Assembly: GCF_008801835.1 (NCBI RefSeq)
Contig: NZ_VZOW01000005.1
Location: forward strand, 1-64,000
From: Cupriavidus pauculus
GTDB taxonomy: Bacteria > Pseudomonadota > Gammaproteobacteria > Burkholderiales > Burkholderiaceae
Direction of reading: 5' to 3'
Length of the DNA: 64,000 nt
The notes under the pieces are model-generated. The model searched no databases and was not told where the DNA came from. It saw only the letters and a program-made list of their open reading frames with translations. Of the stretch, positions 18,849-26,742 are shown in pieces. The position numbers were made by a program, and so were the translations under genes. Position 1 is the first letter of the stretch, and each line of letters begins with the position of its first letter.

Positions 18849-19683
18849 ACTGACTTCTCCCGATCTGATTCTTCCGATTGTTTTTTTTATGGTAAAGCTG
18901 GGCAAATAGATGGCTTGCCCGCCGCGCCACTGCATTGGGGGCGAAACAGGCAAGGCTCAAACTGATACAACAAGAAAACAGGGGAGGTCCTTCAACCCCA
19001 GGTAATACACCCATACCGCTTCACATGGGTATCACCACCACCGCCAAAGCTTCCAGACATTTGTGTCAGGAATTTTTAGTGGAACTACAGTGGCACCGCT
19101 TCCTCAGGCCCTGGGGTAATCCGGCAGCTCATATATTGGCGTCATCGTTGTAACGATGCGTAGCTGTCGACCGCCTGTCTGCAAGCGCTGGGATGCGCGT
19201 TTCGCAGGCGTTTGAAAATTAGTTGATGCGAGGAAATCTTAATACAACATTTTAGAAAGTACCAGTAATGGCGTTCGAATGCGTGAAATTCACCGCGCCG
19301 CAAGGCCTCTTGTCTTCACAACAAGACATGCCCGCAAACCGCATGGCAGAAGCGTTTCGCAGGCATTTCTTTTTTTCAGCTGCCGCGATGGCAGCGAGTG
19401 CTTGCCATACGAAATGGTTTAGATCACCTGTTCCACAGTGTCCAGCACGACGAATTTTTCCAATTTGGAATGACAAAATTTGACTCGCGCAACGTGGGCC
19501 AGGCACTCGTGGTTGTTCCGGTACCAAGATTGCTGATCTCTCCGATGCTTCGACTTCAATTTTCTTAACTCGCGTTGCAAAGACACTGACTTGCCTTTTG
19601 AACGAGCGCTACGCTAACTTACCCGCAGGATCGGCGGACCGTCTGGTCAGCCGCGCGGAGGCCCGCGGAGTGGAGGCATTCGG
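18849..19683. other. AT-richer intergenic region
   Basis: About 835 bases with lower GC than the surroundings and no supportable gene. Short frames on both strands lack ribosome binding sites and family resemblance. The 5' end must hold the LysR promoter. The last bases carry the ribosome binding site of the OrfA-like gene. The composition shift next to a transposase-like gene suggests old horizontal insertion, but no inverted repeats were found. Confidence 0.45.
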
Positions 19684-19974
19684 GTGAACAGACGCTATTC
19701 GGAGGATCAGATCCGCATGTACCTCGCAGAGGCTGCTAAAGGCGTCCCGGTACGCGAGCTTTGCGCACGTTATGGTTTCAGCGATGCATCATTTTACGGA
19801 TGGCGGACGAAATATGGATCGCCACGGCTGAAGGAAGCGTCGGATGTGCGGCGCATGCGCCAGCTCGAGGAAGAAAACGTGCGGCTCAAGAGTATGCTTG
19901 CGGATGCGCTGCTGCAACTCGAGCTGCTGCGCAATCGTACCAGCCGGCGTGGCAGCGGCAGAGTGGACCGCTGA
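19684..19974 (+). CDS. IS3-family OrfA-like protein, orphan
   Basis: This 96-residue protein resembles the first reading frame of IS3-family elements. It has an HTH_Tnp_1-type helix-turn-helix (YSEDQIRMYLAEAAKGVPVR, then LCARYGFSDASFYGWRTKYG) followed by a leucine-zipper-like coiled coil (RRMRQLEEENVRLKSMLADA). The start is GTG at 19684 with GGAGG 7 nt upstream. OrfB, the catalytic half, is absent: downstream sequence goes straight into an unrelated secreted-protein gene. It is either a remnant of an old insertion or a retained DNA-binding protein. No terminal repeats were found. Confidence 0.8.
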   Translation: MNRRYSEDQIRMYLAEAAKGVPVRELCARYGFSDASFYGWRTKYGSPRLKEASDVRRMRQLEEENVRLKSMLADALLQLELLRNRTSRRGSGRVDR

Positions 19975-20086
19975 AATTGCTCGATCTCGGTCCGGCAATG
20001 TCGAGTTGATCGTTACTCGTTTGCTCCCGCCGACCGGCGTCTATCGCATGGCAATCAATGCATTGCCACAGGATTGTGGAGTTTTT

Positions 20087-20449
20087 GTGAAAAAGGTTTT
20101 CGCAGCCATGGCTGCAGTGGGATGCATCGGCTTGTTCGGGTTCAGTGTTCAGGCCGCGCCTCCAATCGATCCCGCATCGCCAATGACGGCGCCTGTTCCG
20201 CCGCGCATGCTTGATCCGGCCACCTCGACGGTGGAAGACGTCGAAGGTAATTTGAGTACGTCGCAAAGAGAGCACTGCCGTCAACTGCTCGATAAGCTCA
20301 ACGCCATCCCATCGACGCCGCAATGGTCCAAAGGAAAGTCCTCCGTGCAGACCGCCGAAGGGCTCACCTACCCGACGCTCGAACGCGCACCCGATCGCAA
20401 GCGGCTGGAAGAGGCCTATCGCCAGGAATGTGCGCAGGAGCGCAAGTAA
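20087..20449 (+). CDS. Small secreted protein of unknown function
   Basis: This 120-residue product begins with a signal peptide (KKVFAAMAAVGCIGLFGFSV, cleavage near VQA-AP), so it is exported. The mature part is Pro-rich at first, then helical and charged (REHCRQLLDKLNAIPS, RKRLEEAYRQECAQER), with two Cys that could form a disulfide. The start used is GTG at 20087, with GGAG 5 nt before it. An in-frame ATG at 20048 is the alternative but would put 13 residues ahead of the signal peptide. No family recognised. It precedes the DUF3300 gene by 88 bp in the same direction. Confidence 0.65.
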   Translation: MKKVFAAMAAVGCIGLFGFSVQAAPPIDPASPMTAPVPPRMLDPATSTVEDVEGNLSTSQREHCRQLLDKLNAIPSTPQWSKGKSSVQTAEGLTYPTLERAPDRKRLEEAYRQECAQERK

Positions 20450-20537
20450 GCCGCGCGTCCGCGCATCTACACAGACGGGGCAGCATGCGCGGATACATCG
20501 AACGTAGCGGTCTCATCCGTCTTTACAAGGAGCGAAC

Positions 20538-21929
20538 ATGTTCCGCGCAAGAGGATTCCTTGCCTGGCTGCTCGGGCTGACGTTGCTGGCCGGCACGGGC
20601 AATGCGATGGCCCAGGCTAAGCTCGATCCGCCGCATCTGGACCAGCTGTTGGCGCCGGTGGCGCTTTATCCCGACGCACTGTTGTCGCAGGTGTTGATGG
20701 CATCGACCTACCCGGCTGATGTGGCAGCCGCCGCGCAATGGTCGAAGTCGAATCCCACTTTGTCGGGTGACGCAGCGACCAAGGCCGTTGCAGGCGAGCG
20801 GTGGGATCCAAGCGTGCAGTCGCTGGTCGCGTTTCCGTCGGTCATGGACGTGCTCGGACGTCAGCCTCAGTGGGTCCAGTCGGTCGGCGACGCATTCCTT
20901 GCGCAGCCCGATGACGTGATGGATTCCGTGCAGCGTCTGCGCGTACAAGCGCAGAAGGCCGGCAGCCTGAAGACGACGGAACAACAGAAGGTTGTGACGC
21001 AGCAGACTGGCGGCACGACGATCGTGCAGATCGAGCCGGCCAATCCGCAGGTGGTTTATGTGCCGACCTACAACCCGACCGTGGTCTATGGCGCGTGGCC
21101 CTATCCGGCTTATCCGCCGGCCTACTATCCGCCGCCGCCGGGATCCGTCTTTGCCGGGGCGCTGGTGGCCGGCGTCGGATTCGGGCTCGGTGTTGCCGCG
21201 GTCAATTCGCTTTGGGGCGGTTTCGACTGGGGCCATCACGACGTGAATATCAACGTCAATCGCTACAACAACATTAACGTGAACCAGCGGCTCGACGTGA
21301 ACCGGGCCAACGTGAACTGGCAGCACAATCCGGCCAATCGCGGCAATGTGCCGTACAACAATGCGAACGTTGCCGGCCGTTACGACGCGCAGCGCCAGCA
21401 GGCGCTGGCGAACCGTCCCGGAGCGGGACAGGCCGGCGGTGGTCAGCGTCTTGGGCAGGCAGGCGGCGGTGTACAGAATCCGCGCGCGGGCCAACTCGGC
21501 GGCGCTGGCGGGACGCAGCGTCTAGGACAGGGCGGATCCGGCGAGCAAAGCCAGCGCGACGCGGCTCGCGAGCGTGCGGCGCAATCGTTCCAGGGGCGCA
21601 CCGGACAATCGATTTCTGGCCATGGCGCGCCAAACGTCAATCGTCAGGCAGGCGGCCAGAATCCCCGGCCCGCAGATGCGAACCGGCAGCGGGCGGATCA
21701 GGCCGAAGCGCGTAATCGTGCGCGCGACAGCAATCGCAATAACGCCTTCCGGGATGCCGGAAATGGAGATCGTATGCGCCAGCAGGTTGATCGCGGCGCG
21801 GTCCGTGGCGATACCGGCCGCACGCCGCGCGCCATGCCGGCTGCCTCGGGCGGTGGCTTCCACGGCGGCGGCGGGCCAGCCTTGGGCGGAGGCGCCGGTG
21901 GCGGTCATTTTGGTCATGGTCGGAGGTAG
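20538..21929 (+). CDS. DUF3300 domain-containing exported protein
   Basis: The 463-residue protein has a signal peptide (cleavage near AMA-QAK) and an N-terminal DUF3300 domain (about residues 30-190). The domain is typified by LDQLLAPVALYPDALLSQVLMASTYPADV and by IEPANPQVVYVPTYNPTVVY. A Pro/Tyr-rich link and a glycine-rich hydrophobic stretch follow. The C-terminal half is Asn/Gln/Arg/Gly-rich, likely disordered, and ends GGGHFGHGRR. Biochemical function of DUF3300 is not established. GGAGCGAAC precedes the start. The DUF2950 gene starts 2 nt after its stop codon, a pairing often seen in Proteobacteria, so the two probably act together in the envelope. Confidence 0.88.
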   Translation: MFRARGFLAWLLGLTLLAGTGNAMAQAKLDPPHLDQLLAPVALYPDALLSQVLMASTYPADVAAAAQWSKSNPTLSGDAATKAVAGERWDPSVQSLVAFPSVMDVLGRQPQWVQSVGDAFLAQPDDVMDSVQRLRVQAQKAGSLKTTEQQKVVTQQTGGTTIVQIEPANPQVVYVPTYNPTVVYGAWPYPAYPPAYYPPPPGSVFAGALVAGVGFGLGVAAVNSLWGGFDWGHHDVNINVNRYNNINVNQRLDVNRANVNWQHNPANRGNVPYNNANVAGRYDAQRQQALANRPGAGQAGGGQRLGQAGGGVQNPRAGQLGGAGGTQRLGQGGSGEQSQRDAARERAAQSFQGRTGQSISGHGAPNVNRQAGGQNPRPADANRQRADQAEARNRARDSNRNNAFRDAGNGDRMRQQVDRGAVRGDTGRTPRAMPAASGGGFHGGGGPALGGGAGGGHFGHGRR

Positions 21930-21931
21930 CA

Positions 21932-22795
21932 ATGATGCGTAATCGGAAATCGGTAGTATCCGCATTCATGCTGCGTCTGCTACGCGCGCTGTGTGCGGCG
22001 GCGCTGCTCGGCGCAGTGGCGCCGGCTTTGGCCCAGCAGGTCTATCCCACGCCTGAAGCGGCGATGGACGCGCTGGGCGACGGCGTCGCCCGCAGCGATC
22101 CGGCGGCGTTGACGCGCGTGCTTGGCGCGCAATACCCGAAGCTGCTGCCGCCCCATCTCGACCAGCAGGACGTCTACGACTTTCTCGGCGCCTGGGCGAG
22201 CCACCATGCCATCCGCAAGGAAGGCGACGACATCGCCAGCGTCGAAGTCGGTGACAGCGGCTGGACATTTCCAGTGCCAATCGTCAAGCGCAAGTCGGGA
22301 TGGCAGTTCGACCTCCCCGCTGGCGAGCGCGAAGTGCGCGTGCGCACGATTGGCCGCAATGAAATCGTCGCCATGGACACCCTGCAGCAACTCGCCGATG
22401 CCCAGCAGCAATACGCGAAGCAGGTGGGGCGGGGCGCCTACGCGGGCAAGCTGGTCAGCAACCCGGGGAAAACCGACGGTCTGTACTGGCCCTCGGCGTC
22501 GGCCGACAACGATAGTCCGCTGGGCCCCGATGCATTGTCGATGGGGCCGGAAACGCCCGCGGACGAGGCGTTCTTCGGATATCGCTTTCGCGTGATCGCG
22601 CCGCCAAAGGGCAGCGACGCAAAGTTCGCGTTCGTTGCATGGCCGGCGCGATATGGGCAAAGCGGTGTCCATTCATTCCTGCTCGATAGTGAGCAGCGTT
22701 TCTACGAACGCGATCTTGGCAAAGACACCGCGCGCCGCGCGGCCGCGATCCGCACGTTCTCGCCCGAAGGCTGGCAGCGCGTCGGCGAGCGCTAG
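21932..22795 (+). CDS. DUF2950 domain-containing exported protein
   Basis: This 287-residue protein has an N-terminal signal sequence (cleavage near ALA-QQV) and matches DUF2950: YPTPEAAMDALGDGVARSD near the start, then GRNEIVAMDTLQQLADAQQQY and a FFGYRFRVI segment. The start at 21932 is preceded by GGAGG overlapping the DUF3300 stop codon, so the two are coupled. An ATG 3 nt later is equivalent. No catalytic residues are known for this family. Periplasmic location is inferred from the signal peptide. Confidence 0.87.
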   Translation: MMRNRKSVVSAFMLRLLRALCAAALLGAVAPALAQQVYPTPEAAMDALGDGVARSDPAALTRVLGAQYPKLLPPHLDQQDVYDFLGAWASHHAIRKEGDDIASVEVGDSGWTFPVPIVKRKSGWQFDLPAGEREVRVRTIGRNEIVAMDTLQQLADAQQQYAKQVGRGAYAGKLVSNPGKTDGLYWPSASADNDSPLGPDALSMGPETPADEAFFGYRFRVIAPPKGSDAKFAFVAWPARYGQSGVHSFLLDSEQRFYERDLGKDTARRAAAIRTFSPEGWQRVGER

Positions 22796-22942
22796 AACGC
22801 GCTTGCCGGAAGCCGGTGCGCCCGTGTCAGCGAGGCGCGCCGGGCGCATCCGTGCCGCCTGCTGGCCTTCGCGCCAGCGCGCTGAGCGTGGCGCCGATGG
22901 GGGCCCGCGGCGCGCATGAGCGGTATACGCAAGACGGTCGGC

Positions 22943-23689
22943 TCAGTCGACGCCAGGGTTCCGCAATGTGACGCGCTCGGGATCGGCGTGCACGGCGGCC
23001 AGGCCAGCCTCGTCGACGATGCGCAGCAAGCGGTGCCGGACCGTAATCAACCCGGCCGAGCGGAATCGCGAGAGCAGTCGCGACACCGTTTCCAATGTCA
23101 GGCCCAGATAGCTGGCGATGTCGTTGCGGGTCATGGTCAGGGTCAGCACGCTGTCCGCCATGCCTCGCCGCGCCTGCTCGCCAGCCAGATCGAGCAGCAG
23201 CATTGCCAGCCTTTGCGCCGCCTTCATCGAGCCGATGGCGATCAGCAGCTCGGACTGTCGCCGGGTTTGCCGCCGGAAGATGTCGAGGGCCGCGGCGCGC
23301 AGGTCGGCATGGGCGAACCCCGCTTGCACCGCTTCGACCGGTATCACGCAGCACTCGGTATCCTGCAAGGCGACGACGCTGATGCCGTACGCGGGGGCAT
23401 CATGGGCTTCCAGCCCGGGCACATCGCCGGGCATAAAAAAGCGGCTGACCTGACGCCAGCCCAGTTGCGATTCGTACACACCTTTGAGGCCGCCCGTCCG
23501 GACCGGATACACCGCGAGTGCCGGCCGTCCCTGCTCGCATAGTATTTCTCCGGCCTGCAAGTGGACGCTGCCGGGCGAGATGCCAGTCGCCGATGTGATG
23601 CCTGCGCCGCCCATGAAGTTGCGACACACCTTCCGAAAGGGGCACAGGGCGCACGATACGATACCGGATTGAGGGCGATTGTCGGGCAT
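22943..23689 (-). CDS. FNR-like Crp/Fnr-family transcriptional regulator
   Basis: This 248-residue regulator has a cAMP-binding-like N-terminal domain and a C-terminal Crp-type helix-turn-helix (TMTRNDIASYLGLTLETVSR, then LLSRFRSAGLITV). Near the N-terminus Cys13, Cys16 and Cys22 are spaced CX2CX5C as in FNR, and a further Cys pair lies near residues 112-113 (TECCV). These could ligate an oxygen-sensitive 4Fe-4S cluster, which would make it an oxygen sensor. That function is inferred from cysteine spacing. It diverges from the PHB-depolymerase-family gene. The ribosome binding site is weak. Confidence 0.88.
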   Translation of the reverse strand: MPDNRPQSGIVSCALCPFRKVCRNFMGGAGITSATGISPGSVHLQAGEILCEQGRPALAVYPVRTGGLKGVYESQLGWRQVSRFFMPGDVPGLEAHDAPAYGISVVALQDTECCVIPVEAVQAGFAHADLRAAALDIFRRQTRRQSELLIAIGSMKAAQRLAMLLLDLAGEQARRGMADSVLTLTMTRNDIASYLGLTLETVSRLLSRFRSAGLITVRHRLLRIVDEAGLAAVHADPERVTLRNPGVD

Positions 23690-23961
23690 TGCCGCGTAAG
23701 GTTGCCTTCGGATTTTTTGTGATCATCAGTATAAATCCCATCCAAATTCGTCTATCTTTCGCCGTTCTGCATTCTTTTGTCCGTGGGAAGTAAATTTCTT
23801 CGATCGCTGGGGGCGCGGGGCGGCGACCAAGGACAGAATTGTTTCCAATTCTCATGTTGTGTCTTGCAGACAATACGGCAGATCGATGCGGCCGACTGTG
23901 CTATGCTGCATCGCACAAATAACAGGAGGAGGCCCGTTCCAAGCTGAACAGGAGTCTTCAT

Positions 23962-25041
23962 ATGGCCAAAAGCCTATCTCCGGTCTGGGAGACGCAGTGG
24001 CGACCCATCAGTCGCGCTCCGATCCAGACCGTGAAACAAATCCGTAGCTGGCTGGGTCGTCCCGATAACGACTATCCGGCAGCGCGCCGCCTGCGGTATC
24101 CCGCGCCCGGCGAACCCGCCCCTGGAGACCTTCCCGGGGCCTGGCAATCGCACAAGCTGAAGCTGGCACCGCTGCCTGGCGAACTCGTGCCCCAGCTCTC
24201 GTATCGGCTCTATATCCCATCCGGGGCAAAAGGTGCGCTGCCCGTTGTGGTGATGCTGCACGGCTGTCAGCAAACGCCGGAGGACCTTGCGGCGGGCACG
24301 CGCATGAATGCGTTGGCCGAGCGCGAGGGGTTTATCGTCGCCTATCCGCAACAGCCGCTGCGGCGGTCGGTGCACCGCTGCTGGCAGTGGTTCGACCTTG
24401 GCGCCGGTGTGGGCGGCCGCGAGGCGCAGGCGGTGTCGATGCTGATCGACGAACTGGGCAATCGGCCTGACGTCCGGCGCGGCGAAATCTACCTGGCAGG
24501 TCTCTCGGCTGGCGCGGCCATGGCCGCGGTGGTGGCGCTGCGCTATCCGGAAAAGGTGGCGGCGGTCGGCATGCATTCGGGGGTCGTGATCGGCGCGGCC
24601 GATAACCCGCGCGGCGGCCTGAAGGCCATGCGCCATGGCTCGGCGATTGAACCTGCGCTGCTGCTCGAAGCGGCCGGCGTCAGCCCGGGCGGGCCCGAGA
24701 TGCCGGCGATCGTAGTCCATGGCACGGCGGACGAGGCAGTCAATCCGCTTAACGGGCGCTTGCTGGCTCGCCAGTTTCTCGCGTACAACGGGCTAGCCGA
24801 CAAGCTCGATCAACGGCTGGAAAGCGCCAACGATGACGATGGCCCTGGGCCCGACGACGGCGCTTGTCGCGACGTGCGCTTTGGCCGCTGGAATCGCGAT
24901 CTGGTACGACTGGTGGAAGTAGCGGGCCTTGATCATGCGTGGAGCGGCGGCGACGCCAGCATCCAATATCACAGCGATCTCGGCCCCGATGCCAGCTGGC
25001 TGATGTGGCAGTTCTTCAGGCAGCACCGCCGGGCCGCGTAA
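23962..25041 (+). CDS. PHB-depolymerase-family esterase
   Basis: This 359-residue alpha/beta hydrolase belongs to the esterase_phd/LpqC-type depolymerase family. The nucleophile Ser is in YLAGLSAGAAMA, the oxyanion region in VVMLHGCQQTPEDLAAGTRM, the acid in VVHGTADEAVNPLNGR and the His in VAGLDHAWSGGD. There is no signal peptide; the N-terminus (MAKSLSPVWETQWRP) is soluble, so it is likely intracellular. It could act on poly(3-hydroxybutyrate), its oligomers or other esters; the true substrate is not known. AGGAG lies 7 nt before the start. A terminator follows at 25065. Confidence 0.87.
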   Translation: MAKSLSPVWETQWRPISRAPIQTVKQIRSWLGRPDNDYPAARRLRYPAPGEPAPGDLPGAWQSHKLKLAPLPGELVPQLSYRLYIPSGAKGALPVVVMLHGCQQTPEDLAAGTRMNALAEREGFIVAYPQQPLRRSVHRCWQWFDLGAGVGGREAQAVSMLIDELGNRPDVRRGEIYLAGLSAGAAMAAVVALRYPEKVAAVGMHSGVVIGAADNPRGGLKAMRHGSAIEPALLLEAAGVSPGGPEMPAIVVHGTADEAVNPLNGRLLARQFLAYNGLADKLDQRLESANDDDGPGPDDGACRDVRFGRWNRDLVRLVEVAGLDHAWSGGDASIQYHSDLGPDASWLMWQFFRQHRRAA

Positions 25042-25064
25042 CGCGCAGGCGAGGGCTGGAAATC

Positions 25065-25095
25065 AAAAGGGGAAGGCAGCGAGCCTTCCCCTTTT
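25065..25095. terminator. Bidirectional intrinsic terminator
   Basis: A perfect 13-bp stem (25065-25077 with 25083-25095) around a 5-nt loop. The arms begin AAAA and end TTTT, so it can work in both directions. It separates the convergent esterase and MFS transporter genes. Confidence 0.9.
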
Positions 25096-25117
25096 CACAT
25101 TTGCGCGGCGGCCGCGT

Positions 25118-26428
25118 TCAGGCGTGGCGCTTGCGCACGAACATCGCCGTAACAATGCCGATCGCGCAGACGCCCACCACGTAGTGCGCGGGCGCGAGCG
25201 AATCGTTCTTCAACATCAGCGAGACGATCACCGGAGTCAGGCCGCCGAAGATCGCGTAGGCGACGTTGTACGAGAAGGACAGGCCCGAGAATCGAACCTG
25301 CGCGGGGAACGCGTGAACCAGCACGTACGGCACCGCGCCGATGGTGCCGACAAAGAAGCCGGCCAGCGCGTACAGCGGCAGCAGCAGGTCCGGGCGCGCG
25401 CCGACCGTGGTGTAGAGCGCATAGGCGCTGGCGGCCAGCAATACGCCGCCGACGGACAGCGTCAGGCGCGCACCGATGCGGTCCGCCAGCACCCCGGCGA
25501 CCACGCAGCCGATCGACAGGGTCAGCGTCGCGGCGCTGTTGGCCACCAGTGCTGTGCGGGCGTCAAATCCATAGATCGTCTGCAGATACGTCGGCGTGAG
25601 CAGGATGACCACCACGATGCCGGCCGACAGCATCCACGTCAGCAGCATCGAGATCAGTACGGCGCCACCGTGATCGCGCACCACAGTCTTGAGCGGCATT
25701 TCCGCGGCCAGCGCCTTGCGTTGCTGCAGTTCGGCAAAAACCGGCGTCTCATGCAGCCAGCGCCGCAGGTACATCGATCCGACGCCGAAAATGCCGCCGA
25801 GTACGAACGGCACGCGCCAACCATGCGACAGCAGTTCTTGCGGATCGAACACCGCGTTGATCCCGGTGGCAACCAGCGAGCCGAGCAGGATGCCGGCCGT
25901 GAGTCCAGCGGTCAGCGTGCCGCAGGCGTAGCCGATATGGCGCTTCGGCACATGTTCCGAGACGAATACCCACGCGCCGGGCACTTCACCGCCGACGGCC
26001 GCGCCCTGCAGGATTCGCAGCACCAGCAGCGCCATCGGTGCCAGCAGCCCCACGGTCGCATAGGTTGGCAGCAGGCCCATCAGCAGCGTCGGTACCGACA
26101 TCAGCAGGATGGAAAGCGTGAACATCTTCTTGCGGCCAAGCAGGTCGCCGAAGTGCGCCATGATGATGCCGCCGAGCGGGCGCGCCAAATAGCCGGCAGC
26201 GAAAATGCCGAACGTCTGCAGCAGGCGCAGCCAGTCCGGCACCGACGCCGGGAAAAACAGCTGGCCGATAACCTTGGCGAAGAAAACGAAAATGATGAAG
26301 TCGTAGAACTCGAGCGCGCCGCCAAGCGCTGCAAGAGCCAACGTCTTGTAATCCTGGCCGGTCAACGGGCGGGCGGCTTGACCGCCTTGCGCGCCCGTTA
26401 CCCCGGCAGTACTGCTGGAGGAGGACAT
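25118..26428 (-). CDS. MFS transporter, metabolite:H+ symporter (MHS) type
   Basis: This 436-residue protein has about 12 hydrophobic segments and the MHS-family signatures ALEFYDFIIFVFFAKVIG in helix 1, GYLARPLGGIIMAHFGDLLG in loop 2 and LRILQGAAVGGEVPGAWVFV in helix 4. Relatives carry citrate, alpha-ketoglutarate, proline/betaine or shikimate. The substrate here is not readable. The start at 26428 (MSSSSSTAGV) gives a short Ser-rich leader before helix 1; longer in-frame starts up to 26665 look non-coding. The ribosome binding site is poor. It is convergent with the esterase gene. Confidence 0.87.
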   Translation of the reverse strand: MSSSSSTAGVTGAQGGQAARPLTGQDYKTLALAALGGALEFYDFIIFVFFAKVIGQLFFPASVPDWLRLLQTFGIFAAGYLARPLGGIIMAHFGDLLGRKKMFTLSILLMSVPTLLMGLLPTYATVGLLAPMALLVLRILQGAAVGGEVPGAWVFVSEHVPKRHIGYACGTLTAGLTAGILLGSLVATGINAVFDPQELLSHGWRVPFVLGGIFGVGSMYLRRWLHETPVFAELQQRKALAAEMPLKTVVRDHGGAVLISMLLTWMLSAGIVVVILLTPTYLQTIYGFDARTALVANSAATLTLSIGCVVAGVLADRIGARLTLSVGGVLLAASAYALYTTVGARPDLLLPLYALAGFFVGTIGAVPYVLVHAFPAQVRFSGLSFSYNVAYAIFGGLTPVIVSLMLKNDSLAPAHYVVGVCAIGIVTAMFVRKRHA

Positions 26429-26742
26429 GAAAAGACTCGCATGGACAAATTCTTCACATACGAAGCGCGCAACACGGGTGACGTGGAGGGAGACGGCCGA
26501 AAGGATGACGACACGAACTTGGCGAACCGGGGCCGGCGGGTAAGCAGGCGGGCACGACGGACGCTTCGCAAAGGCGTAAAGATACCAGATCGATCCCTGG
26601 CGCCCTGCCATTTCCAGCAAATCGAATACTAAATCGTCCTTTGCGCTGCCATAATCCGTCTCCATAATACAAATTCAAGTGAAATCCGGGGCACAAAGCG
26701 CACGGCTCGCATCGGGCGCGGGGTCAGACTTTCTGGGGTGAC

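Noticed and set aside
23716..23733. Possible Crp/FNR half-sites and a TATACT box upstream of the FNR-like gene
   Set aside because: The TGTGATCATCA stretch is not a good match to an FNR box and no -35 element lies at the right distance.
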